From positions 124,001 through 188,000 of the forward strand of contig JADJNW010000016.1 in NCBI GenBank assembly GCA_016714085.1: a stretch of DNA of 64,000 bases, written 5' to 3'. The notes beneath the pieces are model-generated. The model was not told the origin of the DNA. It saw only the letters and a list, made by a program, of their open reading frames with translations, and searched no databases. Positions 1 through 8,760 of this stretch are shown one piece after another; within the stretch, counting starts at the first letter, position 1, and each line of letters opens with the position of its first letter. The DNA is from Saprospiraceae bacterium. GTDB taxonomy: Bacteria > Bacteroidota > Bacteroidia > Chitinophagales > Saprospiraceae. The translations under genes were made by a program, and so were the position numbers.

Positions 1-497
1 CCAGACTTTATGCAGGAAGCACCATAAAAAACGAAAAATTAGAAAATTATACAAAGCGATTATTGGATTCTTTGGAGTGGAAGGGCTTTGCTCACGTAGA
101 ATGGATCTATTCTCCCAAATATCAAGATTTCCTTTTATGCGAAATAAATCCTCGCCTTCCGGGGTTTTCCAATTTTTTCACCAAAATAGGCTTTGAAACA
201 GCATGGTTTTATTATGCAGACTTAACGGGGGAACGATACAAACTACCCATATTTAAAAAGTCTCTATATTTTGAAGCCCTAAGGATTCCTGGCGATATTA
301 CAAACAGTTTATTCGCAGTATTAAAAGGATATATGAAGCCATATGATTTTATCAAACCCTATTTAAGGATATTTACCTTTCAATACAAAGTATGCATGGA
401 TGTCTATTTCAAACGAGACCCTCTTTTTACATTGACATATTGGGGAATTTTTATTAAATATTTGTTCAAAAGGCCATTTAGGGCTCTTCAGAAATAA
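1..497 (+). CDS. ATP-grasp domain ligase, C-terminal part (5' truncated by window edge)
   Basis: The reading frame is open from base 3 to the stop at 497, so this is the C-terminal ~164 residues of a longer protein that starts upstream. The segment FLLCEINPRLPGF carries the ExNxR metal/ATP-binding signature of ATP-grasp enzymes (carbamoyl-phosphate-synthase-like and peptide/amino-acid ligases). Such enzymes join a carboxylate to an amine via an acyl-phosphate. The substrate cannot be read from this fragment. The next gene begins 17 bp downstream in the same direction, and an asparagine-synthase-like gene follows, so it probably belongs to the glycan operon and may modify a sugar or add an amino-acid substituent (inference). 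Confidence 0.72.
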   Translation, partial: RLYAGSTIKNEKLENYTKRLLDSLEWKGFAHVEWIYSPKYQDFLLCEINPRLPGFSNFFTKIGFETAWFYYADLTGERYKLPIFKKSLYFEALRIPGDITNSLFAVLKGYMKPYDFIKPYLRIFTFQYKVCMDVYFKRDPLFTLTYWGIFIKYLFKRPFRALQK

Positions 498-514
498 TAC
501 GATTAATAAGGAAT

Positions 515-2374
515 ATGCTTGATTTTTTAATATCCGGCCTAAAAAATAAAACTACTAAAGATTCTTTAGATGCATCTGTATATCAATCAAATAGATTACA
601 GCCTTTACCTATTTCAATAAAAGAATTATACGTTGATAATTTTCTTATTACCCTTTTCAATTCAAAAGAGAATAAGGATTTTTATTTAAATGAAGACATA
701 TTTGTTTTGATATATGGAAAATGTTACACGAAAATTTTTAATCAGTTTTTAAGCAAAAAAGAAAAGCTATTTGCAGAAGAAATCAGTGGATATTATCAGG
801 AATGGGGCAAGGACTTTGTTAACTATATAAAAGGCTCTTTTGTAATCGCCTTATTAGATAGAAAGCAGTCTAAAATGTATGTTTTTACAGATCAACTTAA
901 TTTGAAGAGTGCTTATTATACAATCTATAATGATCATATTTTTATTTCATCTTCTTTAGGAAATATTATCGAAAAATTAACTTTATATGGTAAGAAAGTA
1001 GAGGTTGATCAAGTAAGTTTATTAAGTTTTTATTTATTTGATTTTATTTTAGACGAGCGTACATTTCTTAAAGAAATTAAAGAAATGCTTCCCGGCACAA
1101 GACTTCAAATTTATGAGAATAATATTAAGTCTGAATCTTATTTTAATTCGTTTTCTTATTTTGATACGGGAGGGGCTGTATTGGATCGAAAAGAAGGATT
1201 TATTCAACTAAAACAAATTCTTACCGATAATATAAACCTTTATAATGAAGGGCCTGACGCCACCGAAATTGCCCTTACGGGTGGCTTTGACTCTCGCACA
1301 ATTTTAGCTTTATTAAGCGAAGACTTAAAAAAATATCATTTTTATAGTTATGGTAAAGAAGGAAGTTGGGACATCACTATTCCTCAGGCTATTTCTAAAA
1401 AATTGAAATTAAATTACACCCCAATATTCTTAGACACAGAAGATTATCATCAAAAATTTTCGCAATATGCTGATTTGGCTGTTTTATTAAGCGATGGTAC
1501 AGCGGAGTTCTCTCATGCAAATATAGCTTACGCAAATGCTGAATATTTGAAGCATAATAGTTCTATTCTTACGGGCTTATTTGGTAGTGAATTGATAAAA
1601 ACACCTTCAAATCGCGGCTTATTTATTGACGAAAATATTATACGGCTATTAGATAGTTCCAGCCCTATAAATACATTAAAACAAATATTATTTGAGAATA
1701 AGGAAGGCATTAGTGATTTGCAGCTTGATGAATATTGTGATGAATTATCTGATATGATACTGAATCAGAAATATATATGTAATAATCTTCCTCAAAACGA
1801 GAAGTATTTTCATTATTTACTAATGGTCGGAATGAGAAAATATTTCAGTAAAGAAATTAAAATTCAAAAAGCTTGGAAAGATAATTTACATCCTTTCTTT
1901 GATATAGAATTTATTGAAATTTTGCTAAAGACTCCCTATCCCTGGATTTATCATTTTTCCAAAGAAAAGAGCCTGATAAAAAATATTTCTATTCATCAAC
2001 TATACGGAAACCTTATTCATAATAATCCCGTATTATCCAATATTATTAGCACACATGGGTATCGCCCCCGATATGTTATCAAAAAACAATATTACCCTCT
2101 GTTAGCTATTGATTATTTATTGCATAAGAAAAAAATAAAGAAAACGACTCAATTGGATTTTCAACAAAAAATGGCGCTTGAGCACATTGAAAAAAATAAA
2201 AAATATTTATTTGGAGATACAATTGTCGGTGAAAATATTTATAAAATGAGATCAATCGATCGAAAAAGCTATATCAAACTTTCTTCTTTACAATATTGGT
2301 TAAAATCTCATAATTTAAGTTTATCAAGTAAGCCTTCAAAAGAATTAACAACCCATAAAATATTATCTGAATGA
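515..2374 (+). CDS. Asparagine synthase-like (PP-loop) protein of a polysaccharide locus
   Basis: A 619-residue protein with the two-domain layout of asparagine synthetase B. The N-terminal half resembles a class II glutamine amidotransferase fold but has Leu, not Cys, after the initiator Met, so it probably cannot hydrolyse glutamine. The synthetase half has the PP-loop LTGGFDSRTILALL near residue 255, the SGGxDS-type ATP pyrophosphatase motif. Homologues are frequent in exopolysaccharide clusters, where they are thought to amidate sugar carboxylates or similar groups (family knowledge, substrate unknown). The start ATG follows AAGGAAT. The stop overlaps the next start as ATGA, indicating translational coupling with the glycosyltransferase. 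Confidence 0.8.
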   Translation: MLDFLISGLKNKTTKDSLDASVYQSNRLQPLPISIKELYVDNFLITLFNSKENKDFYLNEDIFVLIYGKCYTKIFNQFLSKKEKLFAEEISGYYQEWGKDFVNYIKGSFVIALLDRKQSKMYVFTDQLNLKSAYYTIYNDHIFISSSLGNIIEKLTLYGKKVEVDQVSLLSFYLFDFILDERTFLKEIKEMLPGTRLQIYENNIKSESYFNSFSYFDTGGAVLDRKEGFIQLKQILTDNINLYNEGPDATEIALTGGFDSRTILALLSEDLKKYHFYSYGKEGSWDITIPQAISKKLKLNYTPIFLDTEDYHQKFSQYADLAVLLSDGTAEFSHANIAYANAEYLKHNSSILTGLFGSELIKTPSNRGLFIDENIIRLLDSSSPINTLKQILFENKEGISDLQLDEYCDELSDMILNQKYICNNLPQNEKYFHYLLMVGMRKYFSKEIKIQKAWKDNLHPFFDIEFIEILLKTPYPWIYHFSKEKSLIKNISIHQLYGNLIHNNPVLSNIISTHGYRPRYVIKKQYYPLLAIDYLLHKKKIKKTTQLDFQQKMALEHIEKNKKYLFGDTIVGENIYKMRSIDRKSYIKLSSLQYWLKSHNLSLSSKPSKELTTHKILSE

Positions 2375-3573
2375 ACGTTCTACATCTTATGAGGTGGTTA
2401 TTGCCATTTACAGCCTCTTTTATCCGAAATCAAATTGTACATCATCAGCGTTATAAGCCTTCTTTGATATATGCACAAAAAAAAGAAGGACATTTTTTTA
2501 ATGAATTGAGCGCACGTTTTGATACTTATCACCCAATAGAATCAAGGCTTGAGCAGCAATTATATAATAAATTTAGGTTTTTTACTCCGGCAGTTAAAAA
2601 AAGAGTAAAAGCGTATATTCAAAACACACAGCCGGATATTCTTCATATTCACTATGGTGTGGATTGTTTAGTTTATGCAGATATAATTAAAGAGCTTAAT
2701 ATCCCAAGTTGTGTATCATTTTACGGATATGATTGCGCCAGTTTTCCTAAAAGGTTTTGGGGATATGGTAATACTTGGTTAAAAAAAGGAGTATTTTATA
2801 ACCCTGGGGTGACGGCTGTTTTGGCAATGTCTGAAGATATGAAAATGGACTTGATTCAACTGGGTTGCCCAGAGGAAAAAATTATTGTTCATTATTATGG
2901 TACAGAAACAGAGCCGTTTTTTATTGAGCGTAATTATCAAGAAAAAGATGTTGTTGATTTGGTTATTATTAGCTCATTTACTGAACGCAAGGGACATTTT
3001 TTCTTGCTAGACGCATTTGAAAAACTAAATAAGATTACTAAGGAAAAAATACACTTACACATTGTTGGTGATGGGTATTTGAAAGATGCAGTAATAGCAA
3101 GAGTAGAAAATACAGGCTTGAGTAATATTACAATTTACCCTCCAGTAAAATACAGTTCCGAAGAACATATAAATTATCTCCGAATGGCGGATATTTTTGT
3201 TCACCCTAGCATAATCCCGGAGGATGGGCAGAAAGAAGGAATCCCTGGTGCCATTGTAGAGGCGATGGCTTCCGGTTTACCGGTTATGAGTACGTATCAT
3301 GCAGGCATTCCTCATATCATAGAAAATGAAAAAACAGGAATGCTTGTGAAAGAATATGATGTAGATGGATTGGCGAATGCGTTGAAAAAATTAGTCGAAA
3401 ACAGGGAATTTAGGATAGAGATAGCAAAAGCCGGGCAAAAACACGCCATGAATTACCTGGATATTAAAGAAGGAGAGAAGGAGTTAGAAGAAATATACGA
3501 AACCTTGATTCATGGTAGAAAATTTGATAAAAAGACCCTAATAAATATGCAAGATAGCTTGCAATATCATTAA
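2371..3573 (+). CDS. Glycosyltransferase family 4 (GT-B fold)
   Basis: A 400-residue retaining GT-B glycosyltransferase. The N-terminal domain contains DILHIHYGVD. The C-terminal nucleotide-sugar domain has ISSFTERKGHFFLLDAF and the family signature EGIPGAIVEAMASGLPVM followed by STYHAGIPHIIENEKTG, which includes the EX7E-type motif of GT4. The overall pattern resembles colanic acid/amylovoran transferases (WcaL/AmsK type). It acts at the cytoplasmic membrane adding a sugar to a lipid-linked repeat unit; donor and acceptor cannot be deduced. It overlaps the preceding asparagine-synthase-like gene by 4 bp. Confidence 0.88.
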   Translation: MNVLHLMRWLLPFTASFIRNQIVHHQRYKPSLIYAQKKEGHFFNELSARFDTYHPIESRLEQQLYNKFRFFTPAVKKRVKAYIQNTQPDILHIHYGVDCLVYADIIKELNIPSCVSFYGYDCASFPKRFWGYGNTWLKKGVFYNPGVTAVLAMSEDMKMDLIQLGCPEEKIIVHYYGTETEPFFIERNYQEKDVVDLVIISSFTERKGHFFLLDAFEKLNKITKEKIHLHIVGDGYLKDAVIARVENTGLSNITIYPPVKYSSEEHINYLRMADIFVHPSIIPEDGQKEGIPGAIVEAMASGLPVMSTYHAGIPHIIENEKTGMLVKEYDVDGLANALKKLVENREFRIEIAKAGQKHAMNYLDIKEGEKELEEIYETLIHGRKFDKKTLINMQDSLQYH

Positions 3574-3582
3574 GCAATCGAT

Positions 3583-4609
3583 ATGCAGATTTTAAATTTT
3601 ACACTGTTTGAAGAGTTTAGAAATAGCGGTTTTTTTGAACCTTATCAAACATTTCTACAATCTCACCCGAACGGCAATTTTTATCAAAGTTCTGATTTCT
3701 TTCAATTAGCAGAATCCTTTTCAGAATTCAAGCCTTTTCAGCTGATAGCCTTGGATGAAAATAATAATTTGGAAGGCTCATTGCTTGGTATATTTCAATC
3801 CAACGGTAAAGGAATTACATCCTGGCTTTCTCGGCGGATCATTGTTTGGGGCGGGCGCTTGTCATCGATACTCCTTGTTCAAATAAAATAGCTGACCAAT
3901 TATTATCAAGACTAAAAGAATATGCTGCGGGACGTGCTATTTTTATTGAGTTTAGAAATCTCTTTGATGTGTCGGAAATGCATCAATCATTTATTAATGA
4001 GGACTTTGAATTTCAGTCTTATTTAAATTTTTGATTAAAACGGATAATGAAGCTGCTGTTTTAAAAAGGATGGATGGTAATAGGAGACGCCAGATAAGAA
4101 AAAGCCTTGAAGCAGGCGCAGTTATTACGGAGGCAAAATTAGAAGAAGAGGTTAAGGATTTTTATATTATACTGGAACAATTATATAAAGAAAAAGTCAA
4201 AAAACCCTTGCCTTCATACGAGTTGTTTTTAAAATTTTGGCAATCAAGAATAGGTAAATTCTTTATAGTCAAGTTTGATGGAGTTGTAGTAGGTGGAAGT
4301 ATGTGTCCTACATTTGAAAATAAAATAATATATGATTGGTTTCGTTGCGGAAAAATAGATGTAGCACCTGGGGTACACGCAGGCATCTTAGCGGCTTGGG
4401 CCTCTATTGATTATGCTTTGAAGCATGGGTTTGAGTATATGGATTTTATGGGTGCAGGACGCCCAGATGAAGAATATGGCGTTCGAACGTTTAAAGAACC
4501 ATTTGGTGGGGAAAAAGTAACTTTCGGGCGATATCATACCATTATAAATCGTCCATTATATCAAGCAGGTAAATTAGGTTTGGCCATTTATCAAAAAATC
4601 AAGCAATGA
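3583..4609 (+). CDS. FemAB/GNAT-like acyltransferase, interrupted by two frameshifts
   Basis: Three overlapping frames (3583-3891, 3846-4034, 4031-4609) encode one ~342-residue protein. Restoring one G in the run at 3853-3855 and one T in the run at 4028-4032 joins IIVWGG to ALVIDTPCSN and FQSYLNF to LIKTDNEAAVLKRM in one frame. The C-terminal half has the FemAB/peptidoglycan-bridge N-acetyltransferase pattern, with the conserved MDGNRRRQIRKSLEAG segment and DFMGAGRPDEEYGVRTFKEPFGG. Such proteins use aminoacyl-tRNA or acyl donors in the bacterial envelope, and FemAB-like members are common in exopolysaccharide loci. The gene overlaps the next by ATGA. Both breaks are single-base homopolymer losses, so error is more likely than decay. 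Confidence 0.75.
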
Positions 4610-5670
4610 ATTTTTTATTCGATATCGGACACCCTGGCGATATACATTTCTTCCGATTTTTTGCAGAAGAAATGAAAGAAAATGGACATAATATTTTATT
4701 CACTGTACGAGATAAGGAAATTAATATCAGATTATTACAAGAGTATGGTCTTCCTTATATTCCGTATGGAAAAGCTAAGAAAAGTGTTGTCGCTAAGCTT
4801 TTAGGGCTCATTCAAATGAGCTGGAATCTCTGGAAAATAGCAGCAAAATTCAAGCCTGATTTTTATCTCAGCCATGGGTCAATGTATGCATCATACGTAT
4901 CCACTTATTTTGGGAAGCCACATATTTCCTTTGAAGATACTGGGAATATGGAGCAAATTATGCTATATAAACCTTTTACAGAAGCGATTTGTGTATCTGA
5001 TTCATTTAGTAAAAATTTTGGTAAAAAAACAGTTGTATATAAAGGTTATCATGAATTGGCTTATTTGCATCCCAATCGTTTTAGTCCAAATACTAAAATA
5101 TTGGAGAAATATGATATGTCGCCTGATCAAAACTTGATATTGATTCGCTTCATATCATGGGAAGCGTCTCATGATATAAACCACTCTGGTATTACATTGG
5201 ATATGAAGCGGAAAGCTGTAAAAACATTTGCAAATTACGGCAGGGTATTAATTACGTCTGAACACGAATTGCCAGAAGACTTAAAACCTTATCAAATAAA
5301 AATCAATCCAATTGATATTTTTCATGTCATTGCCCATTGCAGATTAGTATTTGGAGAAGGCGCAACCATCGCATCTGAAGCAGCAGTTTTGGGGATTCCT
5401 TCGATATACATTAATTCTACTTCAAGGGATTATACTCAAGAGCAAGAGAAAAAATACGGATTGGTTTTTAATTATTCGGAAGAAAAGGAAGAAGTGAAAA
5501 AAGCGATTGCCAAAGGCGTACAAATTTTGGATGACCCTACACTTCATGGCGCTTTTGCTGAGGGGAGAAGGAAATTATTGGCTGATAAAATAGATGTAAC
5601 GGATTTTATAAAAGACCTTGTCTCCAATTTTTACAATCAAGAATACAGGGCATCACTGCAAATCAAATAA
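4606..5670 (+). CDS. DUF354 family protein (GT-B-like)
   Basis: A 354-residue protein that opens with MNFLFDIGHPGDIHFFR, the start pattern of DUF354, a family with a glycosyltransferase-B-like fold distantly related to LpxB/MurG and WecB-type proteins. A second conserved segment is FGEGATIASEAAVLGIPSIYIN near residue 245, where GT-B enzymes bind the nucleotide sugar. Its function is unknown; neighbours argue for a role in glycan assembly. It overlaps the FemAB-like gene by 4 bp (ATGA). A frameshifted deacetylase follows 21 bp after the stop. Confidence 0.8.
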   Translation: MNFLFDIGHPGDIHFFRFFAEEMKENGHNILFTVRDKEINIRLLQEYGLPYIPYGKAKKSVVAKLLGLIQMSWNLWKIAAKFKPDFYLSHGSMYASYVSTYFGKPHISFEDTGNMEQIMLYKPFTEAICVSDSFSKNFGKKTVVYKGYHELAYLHPNRFSPNTKILEKYDMSPDQNLILIRFISWEASHDINHSGITLDMKRKAVKTFANYGRVLITSEHELPEDLKPYQIKINPIDIFHVIAHCRLVFGEGATIASEAAVLGIPSIYINSTSRDYTQEQEKKYGLVFNYSEEKEEVKKAIAKGVQILDDPTLHGAFAEGRRKLLADKIDVTDFIKDLVSNFYNQEYRASLQIK

Positions 5671-5691
5671 ACACAAGAATACCAACATTTT

Positions 5692-6449
5692 ATGCGCGAT
5701 TTTTCAATTACAATCTATGAAACACTATTAGATCAAATTAAAGAAGCCAATTATCATTTTCAAACATGCAATGATTTTTTTAAATCCCCCATAAAAGATC
5801 AGTAATTCTTCGACATGATGTGGATAATCGAAAGCAACAATCCCTCAAATTTGCTCACACCCAATATAAAAGAGGGATTGTTGGTACTTATTATTTTAGA
5901 ATTATCCCTCAGAGTTTTGACGAACGCATCATAAGAGAAATATATGATATGGGGCATGAAATTGGATATCATTATGAAGATATGGATTTAGCTAATGGAA
6001 ACCCACAAAAAGCTATAAAATTATTTGAGAAACATCTTCAGAAGCTTAGGAGAGTAGCGCCCATTTCAACAATATGCATGCACGGTAGCCCTATGTCAAA
6101 ATATGATAATCGAGACCTTTGGAAATATTATGATTACCGAAGCTATGAGATTATTGGCGAACCTTATTTAGATATAGATTTTAAAGACATTTATTATTTG
6201 ACAGACACGGGCAGAAGATGGGATGGACATGATATGAGCATTCGTGATAAAGTTCAGCGCTATTTTGATCTCAATTTTCACGCTACAGAAGAAATTATTA
6301 ACGCTATCAAAACAGGGAATTTTCCGAATAGCGTTATGTTCAATTTCCACCCGCAAAGGTGGTTGGATGAATACCCTCTTTGGTTACAAGAAAAATATAC
6401 CCAACAAATAAAGAATTTGGTAAAGTTTTGGATGCTAAAATTAAAGTAA
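5692..6449 (+). CDS. Polysaccharide deacetylase-like protein, one frameshift
   Basis: ATG at 5692 opens a frame (MRDFSITIYETLLDQIKEAN) that stops at about 5803. The frame from 5820 onward continues the same protein. Adding one A to the A4 run at 5793-5796 yields SVILRHDVDNRKQQSLKFAH, which restores the RHDVD metal-binding motif of the NodB/polysaccharide deacetylase superfamily. Later motifs are GTYYFRI, GHEIGYHYEDMD and NFHPQRW. The restored length is ~252 residues. It likely removes acyl groups from a glycan, or is a DUF-type deacetylase relative. The 80 bp before the next gene are AT-rich with no clear signal. Confidence 0.72.
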
Positions 6450-6529
6450 TCTTATTGGAATTCTCTCCCTTACGTAATCAGTACTTATTTAGTTTTATTT
6501 CCCTTATTACAGATGACATTTTGCGGTAG

Positions 6530-7699
6530 ATGCCGCAACCCATTACAAACACTATTACAAGAACACTAAACTACATCACTATGGACATTGATTACACAAG
6601 GGCTCAATCAGTTTTTTTGCGAACACCCACGCAGAAGAACCTTTATCGTCGGGCATTAATATCCAAGGTACCGGCAAGCGTTGTTAAATTTATTGAGTTT
6701 TGGGTGGATTTAAATGATTTTAAGAATCTTGCAATTTTAGAGACTTCTTCGCCAATCAATCTGGTTAATTTTAGTAACAAAAGTGACTATGAAAATGAAG
6801 GTATTGGATGCATCATTAATCTTAAGCGGTTGAATGATATCCGCTTTATTAATAAGTTTTTAGAATCCGCAAATGAAAAACTGTGCACCGGTGGCTATTT
6901 CATTGGTTGTGTAGAAACTTCCAAACAGCGAGAACAACGAATTATGGCAAAGCATTCTCGCCCCTTTAATATTTTCTTTCTGTTTTTTGATTACTGGTTC
7001 AAACGAGTGTGGCCGAAGCTACCTTTTTTCAAGCAGTACTATTTTATGCTTACTAACGGTCGCAACCGGGTAATATCAGAAATGGAAACTTATGGAAGGC
7101 TTTATTCTTGTGGCTTTAAACTTAAGCAAACAATAAGCGCCAATGGTCATCTTTTTTTTGTAGCTGAAAAAATCGGAAAGCCAGATTATAATAAAGAAGC
7201 GACATACGGACCACTTATCCGACTAACACGCGTAGGAAAGGGAGGAAAACCTTTTAAAGTGTACAAATTGCGCACGATGGCCCCTTATTCAGAGTATTTA
7301 CAACAGTTTGTTTACGAACGCTATGGTTTGCAGGCTGGCGGAAAAATGAATAATGATCCTCGCGTGAATCCTTTGGGGTACTTTATGCGTAAATACTGGA
7401 TAGATGAAATGCCAATGCTTTGGAATTTACTAAAAGGCGACTTGAAAATTGTGGGGATTCGGCCGGTAAGTCAACACTACTTGAGTCTTTATCCAAAAGA
7501 TTTCATAGCATACCGGGAACGATTCAAACCTGGGTTTATTCCGCCGTTTTATGCTGATTTGCCCAATACTCTGGAGGAGATTGTTGCCTCTGAAGAGCGT
7601 TATCTCAAAGCTTATGAACGCTATGGGATTATTACTGATTTTCGGTATTTATGGAAATCATTGTATAATGTTTTTGTAAAAAGGGTTAGAAGCCATTAA
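6530..7699 (+). CDS. Sugar-phosphate transferase with methyltransferase-like N-terminal domain
   Basis: A 389-residue protein. Residues ~230-385 form a bacterial sugar transferase domain (WcaJ/EpsL/PglC type) with FKVYKLRTM, NDPRVNPLGYFMRKYWIDEMP and LWNLLKGDLKIVGIRPVS, including the conserved KLRTM, DE and GxRP elements. These enzymes load the first phospho-sugar onto undecaprenyl phosphate. Unlike WcaJ there is no row of N-terminal membrane helices. Residues ~60-190 resemble the C-terminal half of a class I methyltransferase (LCTGGYFIGCVETS), but a SAM-binding glycine loop is not apparent. A second possible start is ATG 6581. Probably the initiating transferase of this glycan locus. Confidence 0.82.
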   Translation: MPQPITNTITRTLNYITMDIDYTRAQSVFLRTPTQKNLYRRALISKVPASVVKFIEFWVDLNDFKNLAILETSSPINLVNFSNKSDYENEGIGCIINLKRLNDIRFINKFLESANEKLCTGGYFIGCVETSKQREQRIMAKHSRPFNIFFLFFDYWFKRVWPKLPFFKQYYFMLTNGRNRVISEMETYGRLYSCGFKLKQTISANGHLFFVAEKIGKPDYNKEATYGPLIRLTRVGKGGKPFKVYKLRTMAPYSEYLQQFVYERYGLQAGGKMNNDPRVNPLGYFMRKYWIDEMPMLWNLLKGDLKIVGIRPVSQHYLSLYPKDFIAYRERFKPGFIPPFYADLPNTLEEIVASEERYLKAYERYGIITDFRYLWKSLYNVFVKRVRSH

Positions 7700-7761
7700 T
7701 TTTCATTATAAAAGATAATAGAGATTGTAACCAAACAATAAATAAACCAAAAATTATTAAT

Positions 7762-8760
7762 ATGAAAAAAATACTAATTACAGGGGTTGCAGGTTTTCTT
7801 GGATCGAACTTATTGCGCAAAATGCTTCATGAGGGACATGCAGTGGTTGGAATAGACAATTTATCCATGGGGAAGTTAGATAATATTCTTCCTTACATGA
7901 ACGATTCAAATTTTACCTTTCTTCAAAAAGACATAGTGGAGACCTCTACTTTTCAGGAACTAGATGCTGATTTCGATGCAATTGTACACCTTGCCGCTTT
8001 TAAGATTCCACGTTACGGTAAGACGTTAGATACCTTGCAAATTAATGGAAAAGGAGCAGAAAATGTTCTGAATTTTGCCAGAGAGTTTTCCATCAAATGT
8101 GTATTGGCATCTACTTCTGATGTATATGGAATGAGTACAGATTTACCATTCAAAGAGGATGGTAACTGCTTGATCGGCGACTCCAAAGCGCCGCGTTGGG
8201 CTTATGCGGTTTCAAAGCTTTATGATGAGCATTTAGCGTTGGCCTACATGGAAGCTTATAATTTCCCTGTTGTGCTGCTACGTTTCTTTGGGTCTTATGG
8301 GCCAAATCAACATCTCTCTTGGTGGGGTGGTCCTCAGTCTGTTTTTATTGAAAAGATATTTAAAGACGAGGTTATTCCAATACATGGCGATGGCCAACAA
8401 ACCAGAACTTTTACTTATGTGGAAGATACGATTACCGGTATTTATCTGGCTACGATGAAGGATGAGGCAAATGGCGAGGTCTTTAATATTGGCGCAGGCG
8501 GCGAACAAGAGATCACGATCTTGGATTTAGCAAAACTACTCAAGCGCTTGTCTGGCACTCCCGGTGAATTGAAATATGAGTTGATACCTTATGATCAAAT
8601 TTCTAAAGGTAGAAAATATCAAGATGTTATGAGACGCGTACCTGATACAACAAAGTCTGAGAAAATATTAGGCTTCAAAGCGAAAGTGGGTGTAGAAGAA
8701 GGTATGTTGAAAGCGATTGAATGGCAACGTCAATTTATTGAAATAAACGTTGAAAAATGA
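7762..8760 (+). CDS. NAD-dependent epimerase/dehydratase (SDR family)
   Basis: A 332-residue extended short-chain dehydrogenase. The N-terminal GVAGFLGSN is the GxxGxxG NAD-binding motif, STSDVYG supplies the catalytic Ser/Thr region, and YAVSK is the YxxxK catalytic pair. The closest named activities are UDP-glucose 4-epimerase, UDP-glucuronate decarboxylase or dTDP-glucose dehydratase; the sequence does not decide among them. It makes a nucleotide-sugar precursor in the cytoplasm. Its stop overlaps the start of the flavoprotein gene (ATGA at 8757-8760), so the two are probably co-translated and may act on linked steps. Confidence 0.85.
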   Translation: MKKILITGVAGFLGSNLLRKMLHEGHAVVGIDNLSMGKLDNILPYMNDSNFTFLQKDIVETSTFQELDADFDAIVHLAAFKIPRYGKTLDTLQINGKGAENVLNFAREFSIKCVLASTSDVYGMSTDLPFKEDGNCLIGDSKAPRWAYAVSKLYDEHLALAYMEAYNFPVVLLRFFGSYGPNQHLSWWGGPQSVFIEKIFKDEVIPIHGDGQQTRTFTYVEDTITGIYLATMKDEANGEVFNIGAGGEQEITILDLAKLLKRLSGTPGELKYELIPYDQISKGRKYQDVMRRVPDTTKSEKILGFKAKVGVEEGMLKAIEWQRQFIEINVEK

